DNA of 64,000 bases from Argyresthia goedartella (Eukaryota; Arthropoda; Insecta; Lepidoptera; Argyresthiidae). Position 1 is the stretch's first letter. Each line of letters begins with the position of its first letter. Location of the stretch: the NCBI GenBank assembly GCA_949825045.1, contig OX463810.1, positions 33,304,201 to 33,368,200 of the forward strand. The letters are read 5' to 3'. A model generated the notes under the pieces. It was not told the DNA's origin. It did no database searches and worked only from the letters and a program-made list of their open reading frames with translations. Shown piece by piece: positions 21,327-31,994 of the stretch. The translations under genes were made by a program, and so were the position numbers.

Positions 21327-22913
21327 CTAATCAATAGGAAGGCGAGAAAGTGTTGCGACCGCTCCCTTGAGGACCGAGTCCCTCACCTTGACTTCTGCTG
21401 ATCGAGGCGTGCCATCCCGACCCGTGTACAAATTGACGATCCGTCCTCGTCTCCATCTCAATGATGGCAGGTTCGCATCCTTAATCAGCACCAAATCACC
21501 GACTTGAGGGGGGCTCGTCCGGTCAGTCCACTTAAGGCGCTGCTGCAAGATGTGCAAGTACTCAAGGGACCACCGTTTCCAAAAATCTTGAGCCATCTGC
21601 TGCAACATCTGCCACCTAGTTAACCGACTTAACTTAACATCACCGAATGGGTATTCTGGCAGGGCGTTAAGGGGCTGACCTATCAGGAAGTGACCCGGCG
21701 TCAACGCTTCCAAGTCATTTGGATCCGAACTGAGCGGGCACAACGGACGCGAGTTCAGTGTCATTTCAATTTTACAGAACAGCGTCGCAAGCTCTTCAAA
21801 GCGTAGAGAGGTCTCACCGATGATCCTCGTCAGGTGCGACTTAGCCGATTTAACCGCAGCCTCAAAAATTCCTCCCCAATGAGGACATCCCGGCGGACTG
21901 AAAACCCATTCAATCCCTCGTCGGGAGCAAGCCGTACCGATGGCGTCCTGGTTACCGTTCAGGAATTGAGTGACCTCCTGCAGATATCGCCTGGCTCCGA
22001 CAAAATTTGTGCCGTTGTCCGAACGGATTAATGTCGGGAAGCCCCTTCGTGAGACGAACCGATCCAGACATGCGATAAATGCCTCCGTAGTGAGGTCACT
22101 GACCACCTCCAAGTGGACTGCCTTCGTGGCCAAGCACACGAAGACGCACAGGTATGTCTTCACTAATCTGGCGTTCCGTAGCTGTGAAGACTTGACCATG
22201 AATGGTCCCGCGAAATCCGTTCCGACACCCGCAAAGGGCCGGATTTCGTTAACCCTATCCGAGGGCAAATCGCCCATCTGGGGCTGCATCGTAGCCGCCT
22301 TAGCCCGATAACAAGGCAGGCACCGAAATACGACGCTACGCACTAAGCGTCTTCCCGATAGAATCCAGAACTCGCGCTGGAGAAACGCCATCAAGGCGTA
22401 GCATCCGATATGCCCATTCCGAATGTGTCGATCCTGTATCAACAGTTCGACCAACTTCCTTTTCCTAAGGAGTAACAACGGGTGGCGAGCCGCATAAGGC
22501 AGGTTGGCATTCCGCAGCCGACCTCCTACCCTCAGCAATCCTTGAGGGTCAATAAATGGGTTGAGCCGAGCCACAGCTCCCTTCAGTTGGACGCGTCCGC
22601 GTCTCAGAATGTCCAGTTCGGACTTAAAGTGCACCGTCTGCACGTTCCGTACCAATGCGAACAACGCATGGTTCCGTTCCCGTGGTGTCAGGACCTGTGT
22701 CCGCACCCGTTGCGCCTCAGAATTCCGACAATTCCGCGCAAATCGGCAGATCCAGGCGGTCACATTGACCAGCTTGTCGAGCGAGCTGTACCGTTCCAGC
22801 AGGCTGAACTCCTCTTCCGGCTCTGGTTGCGTCGTACAGACACCGACTGTCAAGGCGCCGTTCGCCGAGGTAACGCGTGGACTCATTGGCCAATCCGATT
22901 CGGCTTGAGTCAA
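21327..22913 (-). CDS. BEL/Pao integrase segment of pol
   Basis: 528 codons open. From the N-terminus: the duplicated linker (about 1-95), a zinc-binding HHCC domain with H163, H168, C198 and C201, and the rve core with D233 in TDFAGPF, D299 in SDNGTNF and E351 in WGGIFEAA. A C-terminal region rich in W and basic residues (RWQMLQQMAQDFWKRW, VGDLVLIKD) matches the DUF5641 tail of Pao polyproteins. All DDE residues are intact. It would normally be cleaved from a gag-pol polyprotein, so its first Met is not a real start. Its frame is disconnected from upstream RNase H by the 305-bp duplication. Confidence 0.88.
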   Translation of the reverse strand: MTQAESDWPMSPRVTSANGALTVGVCTTQPEPEEEFSLLERYSSLDKLVNVTAWICRFARNCRNSEAQRVRTQVLTPRERNHALFALVRNVQTVHFKSELDILRRGRVQLKGAVARLNPFIDPQGLLRVGGRLRNANLPYAARHPLLLLRKRKLVELLIQDRHIRNGHIGCYALMAFLQREFWILSGRRLVRSVVFRCLPCYRAKAATMQPQMGDLPSDRVNEIRPFAGVGTDFAGPFMVKSSQLRNARLVKTYLCVFVCLATKAVHLEVVSDLTTEAFIACLDRFVSRRGFPTLIRSDNGTNFVGARRYLQEVTQFLNGNQDAIGTACSRRGIEWVFSPPGCPHWGGIFEAAVKSAKSHLTRIIGETSLRFEELATLFCKIEMTLNSRPLCPLSSDPNDLEALTPGHFLIGQPLNALPEYPFGDVKLSRLTRWQMLQQMAQDFWKRWSLEYLHILQQRLKWTDRTSPPQVGDLVLIKDANLPSLRWRRGRIVNLYTGRDGTPRSAEVKVRDSVLKGAVATLSRLPID

Positions 22914-23238
22914 CCATTTTGGACCCCACCACAGTGCACCGTCTGCACGTTCCGTACCAATGCGAACAACGCATGGTTCCGTTCCCGTGGTGTCAGGACC
23001 TGTGTCCGCACCCGTTGTGCCTCAGAATTGCGACAATTCCGCGCAAATCGGAAGATCCAGGCGGTCACATTGACCAGCTTGTCGAGCGAGCTGTACCGTT
23101 CCAGCACGCTGAACTCCTCTTCCGGCTCTGGTTGCGTCATACAGACACCGACTGTCAAGGCGCCGTTCGCCGTGGTAACGCGTGGACTCATTGCCCAATC
23201 CGATTCGGCTTGAGTCAACCATTTTGGACCCCACCACA
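22629..23238 (-). repeat. 305-bp tandem duplication inside the Pao pol gene
   Basis: Bases 22629-22933 are repeated at 22934-23238 with about 7 differences. Both copies encode the stretch from TQAESDW through RNHALFALVRNVQTVH. As 305 is not a multiple of 3, the duplication throws integrase out of frame with RNase H. Confidence 0.9.
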
Positions 23239-23773
23239 AGGGATGTCCAACCAACTCCGGAGCGTGACGCCCACGAGACGCACAGTCTGCTGGGTTCATT
23301 TCCCCTGGAACATGTCTCCAGATTAAGGGAGCCTCCGAATTCAAAATCTGCGAAACCCGATTTGCCACAAAAATCTCCAGCTTGTAAACTGAAGCCTTCA
23401 GCCAGCATAACACGATCTGGCTGTCCGTCCAAGCGTAGACCGTATCTTCTAACGCTATTGACCCACGAAGAACCGTCATCATGTGGTTGAGCAGACGAGT
23501 CAGGAGAGCCGCTCCCGAAAGCTCTAATTTGGGAATGGTCAGGCGAGTGCGCAACGGCGCAACCTTGCTCTTGGCCATGACCAACCGCACATCAACCTCC
23601 CCCGAGGAGTCGACCGTACTCAGATATACCGCAGCTCCGTAGCCCTTCTCCGAGGCATCGCAAAACCCATGCAGGGTGGCGGTGTATCGTTTGGTGGGGA
23701 CCAACCTCCGTGGCAGTGAAATCCGATTGATGCCAGGGAGGGTCGAAAAGAACGAGTCCCACTCTGAGCTCAA
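22934..23773 (-). pseudogene. BEL/Pao RNase H (Pao A17-type) segment of pol
   Basis: The frame contains HGFCDASEKGYGAAVYL (the first Asp block), KLELSGAALLTRLL (Glu block), YAWTDSQIVLCWL (second Asp block) and VPGEMNPADCASRG, the characteristic RNase H-like region of Pao polyproteins. The open frame itself runs on to 22910, into the junction of the duplication. It is followed by the duplicated linker and loses frame there. It lies just upstream of integrase, as expected. Confidence 0.85.
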
Positions 23774-23794
23774 TGACCCGCCGATCGGGTCGTC

Positions 23795-24583
23795 CTATTT
23801 CAGCTCAGCAGACCACAATTGCTGCATAAAACACTTGAGCTGAAATGTTACCGGGGTGATCCACCCGTTTGGATCAAATGTCCTAGCCACCGTTGAAAGG
23901 ACGTTCCGTTTCGTCCAGACCTTCGGGGAGTCCAACTCGACCCGATACGAAAACATGTCTGACACCGGCTGGTACTGGACGCCGAATACCGACAACATAT
24001 TTGGATTTTCCAAATTTTCAAAAATGTGGGGATCCTGCTGGTAGTTATCCGGAAGACCAGACAGTAACTCTGGAGAGTTCGACATCTATTTCCGGAGCTC
24101 GTAACCTCCACCCCGTAACAGCTCAACTAGTTCGTCCCGACGAGCGAGCGCCTTCTCTACGGAATCTGCACCGGTACAGATATTGTCCACGTAGAGATCA
24201 TGCTCCAGGATTACTGCTCCTCTAGGGAAATTTAACCGTTCTCGATCCGCTAACTCCCGCAGAGTGCGAATCGCCAAATAAGGACTAGACCGTAGCCCGT
24301 ACGTGTTGGTGTTCAGCTCTTACACCCTGATGGGCTGATCTGGGCTCTCTCGCCACAGTATCAGCTAATACCGTCTATCGTCAGGGTGAATGACCGTCTG
24401 CCTAAACATCATCCGGATGTCAGCTACAAACACAACATTGTGTCGACGGAACCGTGTGATAACATCCGCGATGTCATGGTTCAACTTCGGCCCTGAATGC
24501 AAACACTGGTTCAGGTTCATGCCGTTAGATGTTGATGCCGATCCATCGAACACTACCCGTATTTTGCCCTCCGGGGTCCTCAA
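23795..24583 (-). pseudogene. BEL/Pao reverse transcriptase (broken, catalytic motif altered)
   Basis: Pieces in several frames: KIRVVFDGSASTSNGMNLN and FVADIRMMFRQ (24365-24583), YVDNICTGADS (24086-24277), and a connection region ending in MQQLWSAEL (23795-24085). The usual Pao catalytic motif is YVDD; here it reads YVDN, so a metal-binding Asp is lost. Stops near 24085, 24300 and 24364 also prevent a full-length product. Confidence 0.85.
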
Positions 24584-24622
24584 GGCCGCGTGATGAGGCA
24601 GGAAGCAGTGGTCTTCACGCTT

Positions 24623-25470
24623 TCAGTCGATACCCGAAACCGACATGTGGCCGAGCGACTCGTATTCCCGCATGAAGTCGACGTACTTCTGCCGGAAAAT
24701 CCCGTCACGCTTCATGCGTCGTTTCATCGACAGAAGCCGCGTCTCGGCTGCATGGTGTGAACTGCCCAGCGGTGGGCGATCACTCCGGAATGGAAGACGT
24801 GTGAGAAATCGACCTGACCGAAGGCGACCAGTATTGTTCCGATAAAACTGTTCACACTCTTCTTCAACCGGGTCCAACCGGCGGACCGTAGGTGGTTCCT
24901 CCACCTCCCAAAACTTCTGTATCACCTCCGAGAGTACAGAACCGAATAAGGGACTACGAGTCGCTAGGCGTGGGGCAGCCGGCGTGACCGGACCCATTAC
25001 CGCATGGCCCAGTCTGGTGTTGACCGAAACCAGACCAGTCGCCTGCAACACGTGGACACCTGGCACTAACAGGTATCCCAAGGCATCGACACCCAATAAA
25101 ATGTCTACTGGGCCCGGAATTTTGAACTCCGGGTCAGCCAGTGACAACCCAGCGACCAACTGTCGCACCGAGGGCGACAACCGTGAGGGTGTGAGCCCAT
25201 CACATTAGGCATGACTAATGCCGTGACCGTCAGATTCACCGATGAATCCACCCGTGACGAGAGAGTAATCCGACATACTCCCTTAACGGAACCGACTTCC
25301 GTGTTCCCGATTCCCCCAATGGAATGTGGATACTCCCTTACCGAAATGCCCAACCGTCTTACAAGGTTGCACGAGACTAAGCACCCCTGGGCCCCCGAGT
25401 CCAATAGTGCTCGTGCCACACATGATTTGCCGTCCGAACTCCACGCTATCACAGAGGCGGTGGGGAGCAT
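24623..25470 (-). pseudogene. BEL/Pao aspartic protease and linker
   Basis: ARALLDSGAQGCLVS (25105-25470) is the DSG catalytic loop of the retroviral-type aspartic protease found in Pao elements (DUF1758). It continues in the next frame with VDILLGVDALGYLL, then a linker (EECEQFYRNN, GRFLTRLPF) leading to RT. A frameshift lies near 25150. Confidence 0.8.
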
Positions 25471-25742
25471 GACCGTCTGTGGAGTGGCGGCACCCTGTAA
25501 GTGGGCGGCGTGTCCCTAGCGGGAACCTCCGCGGGATCCGAACCCACTCATACCTCCGTCGGCCTTGGAGTAACTCGGCTGCTGATATGCAACCGGCATA
25601 TCAGACCGTGTGTGCATCAAGGGGTCCCAACCCGTATAATAGGCCCCTCGCTGTCCTGGTATCCGATCATATCGGACGGTGTACGGTGTGCCCGGTGCGC
25701 ACCGTGGATGAATGGGGGAGAGCGGATCCAACCTGGGGCGCT

Positions 25743-26783
25743 CTAGGAATGGGGGCGACATCCGACTGTTCGCCTCCCTGTTCGCCTCCCAGAGCGACGG
25801 GCAGGGTGGCGCAGAGGGCCCCGCACCCCCCGTGGGGGCGGGGGGCGCGGCCCCTCCCGCATCCGCGCGGGTTGGTGCTGCACACTGGCCTCCGTATCCA
25901 GTGTGTCACATCGCCTGCATTCACCCTCCAAAAAATCCGTCAATTGGACGAGCGTGGGCAGTTCCGTGCTACTGCCCCCATGCAGCTCTTCAAACCGACT
26001 TTGAACAGCTGCAGGCAACCGTGACAAAACCATATATAGAACAATATATGACCATTGGTCTACCGGAAGACCAAGGTACTGAAGGGCCTTAGTGGCCACC
26101 AGCACAGGGTTGAGCACCTGTACTCGGATGTCAACATCCCGGGTTACTCTTGGGATGCTAAACAGCTTCCCCAGCTGCGCATCAACCAACCGCCGCTTGT
26201 GTTGGTAGCGGTCAAACAATATGGACCTGGCTATCTCATAATTGACGGCCGTGACCGTTAGGTGACCGACCAACTCCTTCGGTTCACCCCGCAGAGCCAT
26301 CAATAGTTGGGCCAACTTGTAGGCGTTGTCCAGGTCGTCCCGACCGTGGACCAAACTATCAAATAAATTAATGAATGCCGGCCACTCATCAATTGCCCCA
26401 CTGAAGGCCGGAATCTCCAGGTGTGGCAGCCGTCCAACAACACCCTTCGGGGGTGGGTCTCCGTTACCCTCCCCACGGTCATTCCTTCGCGACCGCTTAA
26501 TTTTCTCCGCGCGACGCTCGATGTCGCCCAAGCATTCCATCGCTTGGTCAGCATCCGCGCAGAGCTGTTTCACTGCAGCCACCGAGGCTTCATCCGTAAG
26601 CCCGAGAGCTTCAGCCTCCGCAGCCAGCCGACACACCTTCCTGACGCGTGTCATTGCGTCCTCCACACGCTTGAGCAGGACATCGTCCATGTCAGGTCGC
26701 TCCACATACTTATGAGTATGGGCGAGCCATCTCATTTCCTCCCGGACACCATGTTGCAGTACCGTCAAGGGCGAAGGTGCCAT
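25743..26783 (-). CDS. BEL/Pao Gag
   Basis: 346 codons from a Met at 26783. The central block LPHLEIPAFSGAIDEWPAF followed by NLFDSLVHGR and KLAQLLMALRGE is the DUF1759-type Gag core of Pao retrotransposons, which forms the particle. The proline-rich tail after codon about 305 is likely frame-shifted, as no clean zinc knuckle follows. It is the first ORF after the 5' LTR and primer site. Confidence 0.82.
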   Translation of the reverse strand: MAPSPLTVLQHGVREEMRWLAHTHKYVERPDMDDVLLKRVEDAMTRVRKVCRLAAEAEALGLTDEASVAAVKQLCADADQAMECLGDIERRAEKIKRSRRNDRGEGNGDPPPKGVVGRLPHLEIPAFSGAIDEWPAFINLFDSLVHGRDDLDNAYKLAQLLMALRGEPKELVGHLTVTAVNYEIARSILFDRYQHKRRLVDAQLGKLFSIPRVTRDVDIRVQVLNPVLVATKALQYLGLPVDQWSYIVLYMVLSRLPAAVQSRFEELHGGSSTELPTLVQLTDFLEGECRRCDTLDTEASVQHQPARMREGPRPPPPRGVRGPLRHPARRSGRRTGRRTVGCRPHS

Positions 26784-27474
26784 GTTGACCTATTTAATAG
26801 ATTCTGGTCTTATACTTCACTACCGAACTAAGTATAGCCAGAGACCAGCACTTGCCCGTCAGCGCTGGGCACTGAAATTAAAACTAAGTTGTCAAAACTA
26901 AGGCAACCACTAAAAACAATTAAATCCTAAACAATATTTAATATGGTCGCCCTGTGGACATACACCTTATAACTATACACTCTAAATCAATTAGAGAATG
27001 CCACCATAAGGCACAATAAAAAATAACACACAAAAATTTATTATAAGAAAAAAGGCTATTTTTAATATAATGAAGGTACCTGTGAACCTTCTAGAAGTGG
27101 CCCCTCCGATATGACCCACACTTCCACTGAGGTCAGCAAAATCAGCTTAATACCCCTTAAATAGCCTGACCCTGCTCTGTAATCCGAAATAACACTGCAA
27201 TGCTATGGAACCCGACTGCAATACTATAGTCCGACCGAATGACTGTTTCTTATGCACACCGAGTAGTTTCCGACTACAAATTTATAATAATTGTTAACTA
27301 AATCGTCAATTATACGTTCACTAACCGAAAATGAACCTAAATTGTGGTATACCGACCACACGACTCACTGACAAAATGGTTGCCGACCAATCTGAGGTAT
27401 CCACACTCTCCCAGCTACAATGTGGCAAAAAAACAACCCTACAACCGTCCGTGAATCGATTTCCCACTAGGAAA

Positions 27475-27489
27475 CCGCGCCTGCTACCA
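27475..27489 (-). other. Putative tRNA primer-binding site
   Basis: Three bases downstream of the 5' LTR on the minus strand is TGGTAGCAGGCGCGG. TGG at this position would pair with the 3' CCA of a tRNA, the normal primer of LTR retrotransposons. I cannot assign the tRNA species. Confidence 0.6.
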
Positions 27490-27492
27490 AAA

Positions 27493-28067
27493 TGATTAAT
27501 TCCACGCCTCAACCGAACGGGCGTGGAATCTTGGTAGGGTTGTTTTTCACCAGGAGTATCACAAGTGGTACTGACCTTTGACGCCGTGGACCGGAATTCG
27601 AAAGCTCAATTCGAGGCAGGAACACGGGATAAGGAGCACACGGGGGGTGAGGGGAGAGGAGTCGAATGTTACTCTCGTCATAGCCCGATACTGTCGCCGT
27701 CGTGTTGCTTGCCGACACAAAGATTCGCTGTCCGAATGCGACGAATTGGGGACCGAACCACTTCAACCTTTCACAACACGAAGCACTCACTCCGATGACT
27801 TGAATCTACTTATTTCCCGACGCTTGTTCCGTGCTTATTGTAATTAACATTCCGACCAGGCCCGACACCTGTGTTAGACAATTATTACTACTAAAATAAA
27901 GCCAAGGCCCGAACGCCATGTGCCGACATTTTTTCCATGTCAAAAAAGTAACCTCTAACTCGTCATCTCGTTTCTATACAAGTGACAGCTGCTAGTTCCG
28001 TTTTCGATCACTCGCGGTCCGAGTCGCGCAACAAAAGAGGAGCGTTCCGAAGCATAAATATTAAACA
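27493..28067 (-). repeat. BEL/Pao 5' LTR
   Basis: 575 bp, same boundaries and length as the 3' LTR at 20721-21295. It would carry the promoter and start of the genomic RNA; no core promoter motif is obvious. Confidence 0.93.
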
Positions 28068-28072
28068 CGTGG

Positions 28073-28615
28073 CCTCCTTGATGCGCAGGACTCGTAATAA
28101 ACCAAGCCAGGACCAGCCAGGACCAATAGCATCCTGAGGCTGCTAAGTCAAAGGGTGGATAGCCCGTTTTTGAAGCACCACTCTCTGGTGCACGTAAAAT
28201 AGTTATACACTCCATAGGATCTTACTAACATAGTCTAAGAGCTAACAAACTATGGATTTCTATTATCTGAAATAAAATATTATTATTATTATTAAAGTTA
28301 AAGACGAGTTTATTTTTAGACTAGCCTTGACTTGGTTTTATTTCATTTCGCGTAATATTATGTAACATCTGCCACCGAAATTTGGTAAATTGACGATCGG
28401 TATAGGAGCCCTTCCTGGCAACCCCGGCGGTGCTGTAATCGTTAGTAATAAAAGTTTATCAAGGGTAGCAGGGTCCACAAAGCGATGTAATCGCTCGGAA
28501 AGGCTTTTATATGCGCTGCTTAATGCCACATCTATGCAATAAACCAAACAAATATACATACAGATATTAGGTGCCGAAAATTTGCATTTTGTATGGACAA
28601 ATTAAAGAAAACAAA
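28073..28615. other. No gene supported; possible LINE tail
   Basis: CTGAAATAAA followed by an ATT microsatellite (28270-28297) on the plus strand resembles a LINE 3' end, but no coding part is attached. The 28338-28559 minus ORF has no recognisable motif. Confidence 0.3.
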
Positions 28616-28900
28616 TTCCAAATGTCTTTATTACTGTAGATATTTACATAAATGACATTTAGCAATCGTCATTGTTTGCCACTCATGTAGATTGTACCAC
28701 TGTGGGAGAAGAAGGGCGTAAAAACTCCCACAGATTGATTTTCAGATCTCTTTTAAAAACTGCTTGTGCTTAACTAATACAAATATGATAATATCATTAT
28801 CATAATTAATCCGCAGGAATAAATAATTACAAAACTACTAACAGCAAGGTCTGTGTTGAGCCAGATTAACCCCATACATTCCCGTTCTTTAAGAAATCTT
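28616..28900 (-). mobile_element. 3' tail of the CR1-group-like LINE family
   Basis: Matches the 3' UTR of copies 1 and 2 (TTACTGTAGATATTTACATA, CACTGTGGGAG, ACTCCCACAGATTGATTTT, GATTAACCCCATAC). The hairpin CTGTGGGAG (28700-28708) with CTCCCACAG (28725-28733) is perfect. Only about 285 bp of the 3' end is present, a severe 5' truncation. Confidence 0.8.
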
Positions 28901-30960
28901 AATCTTAATAAGAAACAAAAAAATCAGTACAAAAATTAGCATTTTTTTTAGGAATGACAAATCCTAGATTTATAAAACTTTATGTGAATGTATGAAACAA
29001 CATTTAGCTAACAGAAAACCTTAGCTATCAAACTGAAAATTAAAAGAAAATTTAATATATAGATGTAAAACTTTTAAATTAACTTTTAAACAATAAAAAA
29101 ATAATCGAAATAGCTATTGAATTACACAAACTATGAACTCCTTAACCTGAAAATGAAATTTTCCAACTTCTTAGCTAAGCACAATACTTCAAGGTGGAAT
29201 TACTGTAAGGGGTTGAATCATACAATCTGTATTAGTCTGAACGTCATTGCACGGAAAACAAATCTCATCTAATCCGAGTGATGTCAACATGATAATGCTA
29301 GAGATTAAAAGCCCTCACTTCGAATATATTTAGGGATACATAAGGCTAAAGGCAACTTAGACTCTGCAGCCAGCATGGGAAAACGTGTATTTAGAAGCGG
29401 TGCTTTTGAAGCTGACAGAGCTTTTAGCTTTTAATTAGAGGGGGTTGGGGTGGTACCAGAGGAGAGTGGAGTGAGCTTACAGCTTTAGAGAACACAACAC
29501 TACACTATTACATTACCTAGTTATTCTGTGCTATAGGGCTATTTGTAGGGAAAATAAACGCGCGAATGTAATTGCATTGTTGCTCAATCTAGTTAAAAAG
29601 TAGACACGGAAGTATCAAAAAGATTAAATTTGTTTACTTCGTAAATAAATTTAGAACAAGCCTTGACGCTGAGAGAAAATATTTGTGTCATGAATGGTTA
29701 AACTCATCAATTCATCTTTGTAAATTCCCAATACGGACAGAACCACACGATTAGTGACTATGACGCAAATACTCATTCAGACAATCGGCTATCCAAAAGC
29801 AAAACTTAGCAAGCGCCATGAACATAATTTTACAGGAGAAACAAAAACCATATGTACTGGCCATCATATACTTATTAAACTTTTTGTACTGTTTTTGCTT
29901 CATGTCGATAACATAAGACTTGCACTACGTCGTGGTCCTGAGCGAGCTAAATTGAACTTAAGTTCTATCTATACTTAAGTCTACATCAAGGAGGCACTCC
30001 TACGAGGTATTTGAATATGATGCATTAAATATTTGGATGCGCTTTATTGGCCAATTATGGTGACGCAACCGTATGTGACGTCATGATGATAAAAAAACTA
30101 ATAATTTCGAAAATAAAGTAGTGTAAAAAATGTCGCCCCTCCCACTAATCAACTTGGGTTTTTTATGGGCTGTGAGAGATCGGAATCACGGGTGCGATTA
30201 CTATCAACACAATTGGATATGACGACAACTTAACGGGATTTCCCGGGATGACTCGGAATAGGGTACCTTTAGCGGTACCTTAGCAACGAATTTAAATAAA
30301 CATTAGTTGGATTCCAAATGAGGATAATTCTATCGCTTGTAGTACTCGTTATACCTACACCATATTTCCCTTTAAATGACGAACAGGAAATTCATTACTA
30401 AAAGAATACCCCAGTCGGAAGAGGTATTTTTGTGTTCTTGTAGAAATGGATGTTAATAAAAATAAATAAATAAATGTAGCCCGTTAATGTACCCACCGAG
30501 GGACACAGGCCTTTACCCGGATACTAGTAAGATTAACTCCTTGTATGGAGTTGTCAAAGTTTACTCAAGTTAAGTCTTATTCCGGCTTCTAGCTAGTCGC
30601 CCTAAGCCGTACTCCACCACGCTGGCTCAGTGCGGGTTGATGGAGGGGTTTTGCGACCACTACCACGTAGCGATAGTAGCAGGGACCTACAGCTTAACGT
30701 GACATCCGAAACATGGAATCGCCCAATAATGTACTTAAGATAAATGAATTACCTCATTGGTATATGGTCAGGTTTCAAACCTCATTCTCCTGTGTGAGAA
30801 GCAAGCATGAAACCCATTCGACCACGATATGAGTAAATATCACGTTACCTTCCTGTTACGCAAAATGGAGTAATTTATCACTGTACCCACTCAACATGGG
30901 CACATACATTATGGGTAAATGGAGACCATAAATGTAAAAATACTCTTACATTTTGTTTAC
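28901..30960. other. No gene supported
   Basis: AT-rich, with a GC-richer block at 30480-30840 that looks like an old dispersed repeat (GGCTCAGTGCGGGTTGATGG), single copy in this window. The ORF at 29754-29978 has no motif and ordinary composition. Confidence 0.4.
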
Positions 30961-30980
30961 TAATATCATGATATGATAAA

Positions 30981-31106
30981 AATTGTTGACAGCTGTCAAA
31001 AATTGTTGACAGCCGTCAAAAATAGTAAAAGCTGTCAAAAACAGAGACAGCCATCAAAAATAGTGACAGCCGTCAAAAATAGTAACACCTGTCACATCTG
31101 TCAAAT
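30981..31106. repeat. Array of TGACAGC/GCTGTCA motifs
   Basis: Six units of 17-20 bp, each built on GACAGC-GTCAAAA (for example TTGACAGCTGTCAAAAA and TTGACAGCCGTCAAAAA). The core TGACAGCTGTCA is a perfect palindrome. Spacing is about 20 bp, close to two DNA turns. It could be a simple tandem repeat or a cluster of homeodomain (TALE-type TGACAG) sites. Confidence 0.7.
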
Positions 31107-31201
31107 TTTTCATGAAGTTATTTAGCATGAGACATTCCACAGGTATAGGTAATCTGTGGTATCGAGTTTCAGAGATATTTACTGTTAAATAGTGCGAAAT
31201 A

Positions 31202-31932
31202 GTAGATTGTACAACAAGGGCATAAAACAAGCCATTTTATCCAAGACTGTGGTATCCAACCGAGCCGTAGGTGAGATTCGATAATTAAGTCGAGGATAAA
31301 ATGGGTTTCGAGACCGAGTTATACACTCAGTTTTTCACTTCGATTACTAGGAAATAAAACAGTGATAAATAATGTAAAAAATACTTACATTTTAAGATAA
31401 ATTGCTTGGATTTGCTTGGATATAGGCGGCGATGTCTGTTCAATAACTCCTTTTGCTTTTTTTATATTATTGTGTTAGGCGTAAGCATTATTATTTCCTC
31501 TTCACTTGACGACACATTAATTAACTTTTGTAAAACAACAAGTTTTGCAAGGCAAACAACTAAATTGACTTTTATTTAGTTGTTAAAACAAGACCCGCCA
31601 CTGTATTTTTATTTTTGTTTTTATAATTTTTTGCATGTAATTTTTAGCCAAGGTCGTACTTGTTTTTTTAATTTTTTTGTTAATTATATTTGTTTTTCTT
31701 ACTTTATTTTATTAAAATTTCATGCTCTGGAGAAGGCAATACATTCTCAGAAGGTATATTTTACATTATCATTGTTTAATTTTCTCGCAATCGAAGTGAA
31801 AAGCAGGGTGTTTAACTCGGTCATAAACCCCAGTTTGCCCTTGACTTAACTATCCACCCTTGCTTGCGGCTCGGGTGGATATCAACGTCTCGGGTGAAAT
31901 GGCGAGTTATATGCCCTTGTTGAACAATCTAC
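31202..31932. mobile_element. 731-bp element with about 150-bp inverted ends
   Basis: Left end GTAGATTGTACAACAAGGGC (31202) is mirrored at the right, whose reverse complement is GTAGATTGTTCAACAAGGGC (ending 31932). Similarity continues through a CCATTT, a CCGAGCCG and a TTTTCACTTCGATT block for about 150 bp. TA flanks both sides (31200-31201, 31933-31934). The AT-rich middle has no recognisable protein, so it is probably a non-autonomous DNA transposon. Confidence 0.7.
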
Positions 31933-31994
31933 TATAGTCTAGAGGTGAAATGGCGAGTTATATGCCCTTGTTGAACAATCTACTATAGTCTAGA
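31893..31994. repeat. 51-bp tandem duplication at the element's right end
   Basis: GGTGAAATGGCGAGTTATAT and the following bases to TAGTCTAGA occur twice in a row (starts 31893 and 31944) without a mismatch, covering the right terminus and adjacent flank. The duplication post-dates the insertion. Confidence 0.85.

Larger units (their letters stand above)
20716..28072 (-). mobile_element. BEL/Pao LTR retrotransposon, complete but defective
   Basis: Minus-strand element bounded by direct repeats CGTGG (20716-20720 and 28068-28072), with two 575-bp LTRs and gag, protease, RT, RNase H and integrase in the Pao order. The 5-bp duplication fits BEL/Pao. The coding region is broken by several frameshifts and stops, the RT catalytic motif is altered, and a 305-bp tandem duplication disrupts the RNase H-integrase junction. 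By eye the LTRs differ at 12 of 575 positions (about 2 percent), so the insertion is fairly young. Confidence 0.93.

Noticed and set aside
22482..23326. Plus-strand ORFs of 243 and 149 codons
   Set aside because: Antisense shadows of the Pao RNase H-integrase region, extended by the 305-bp duplication.
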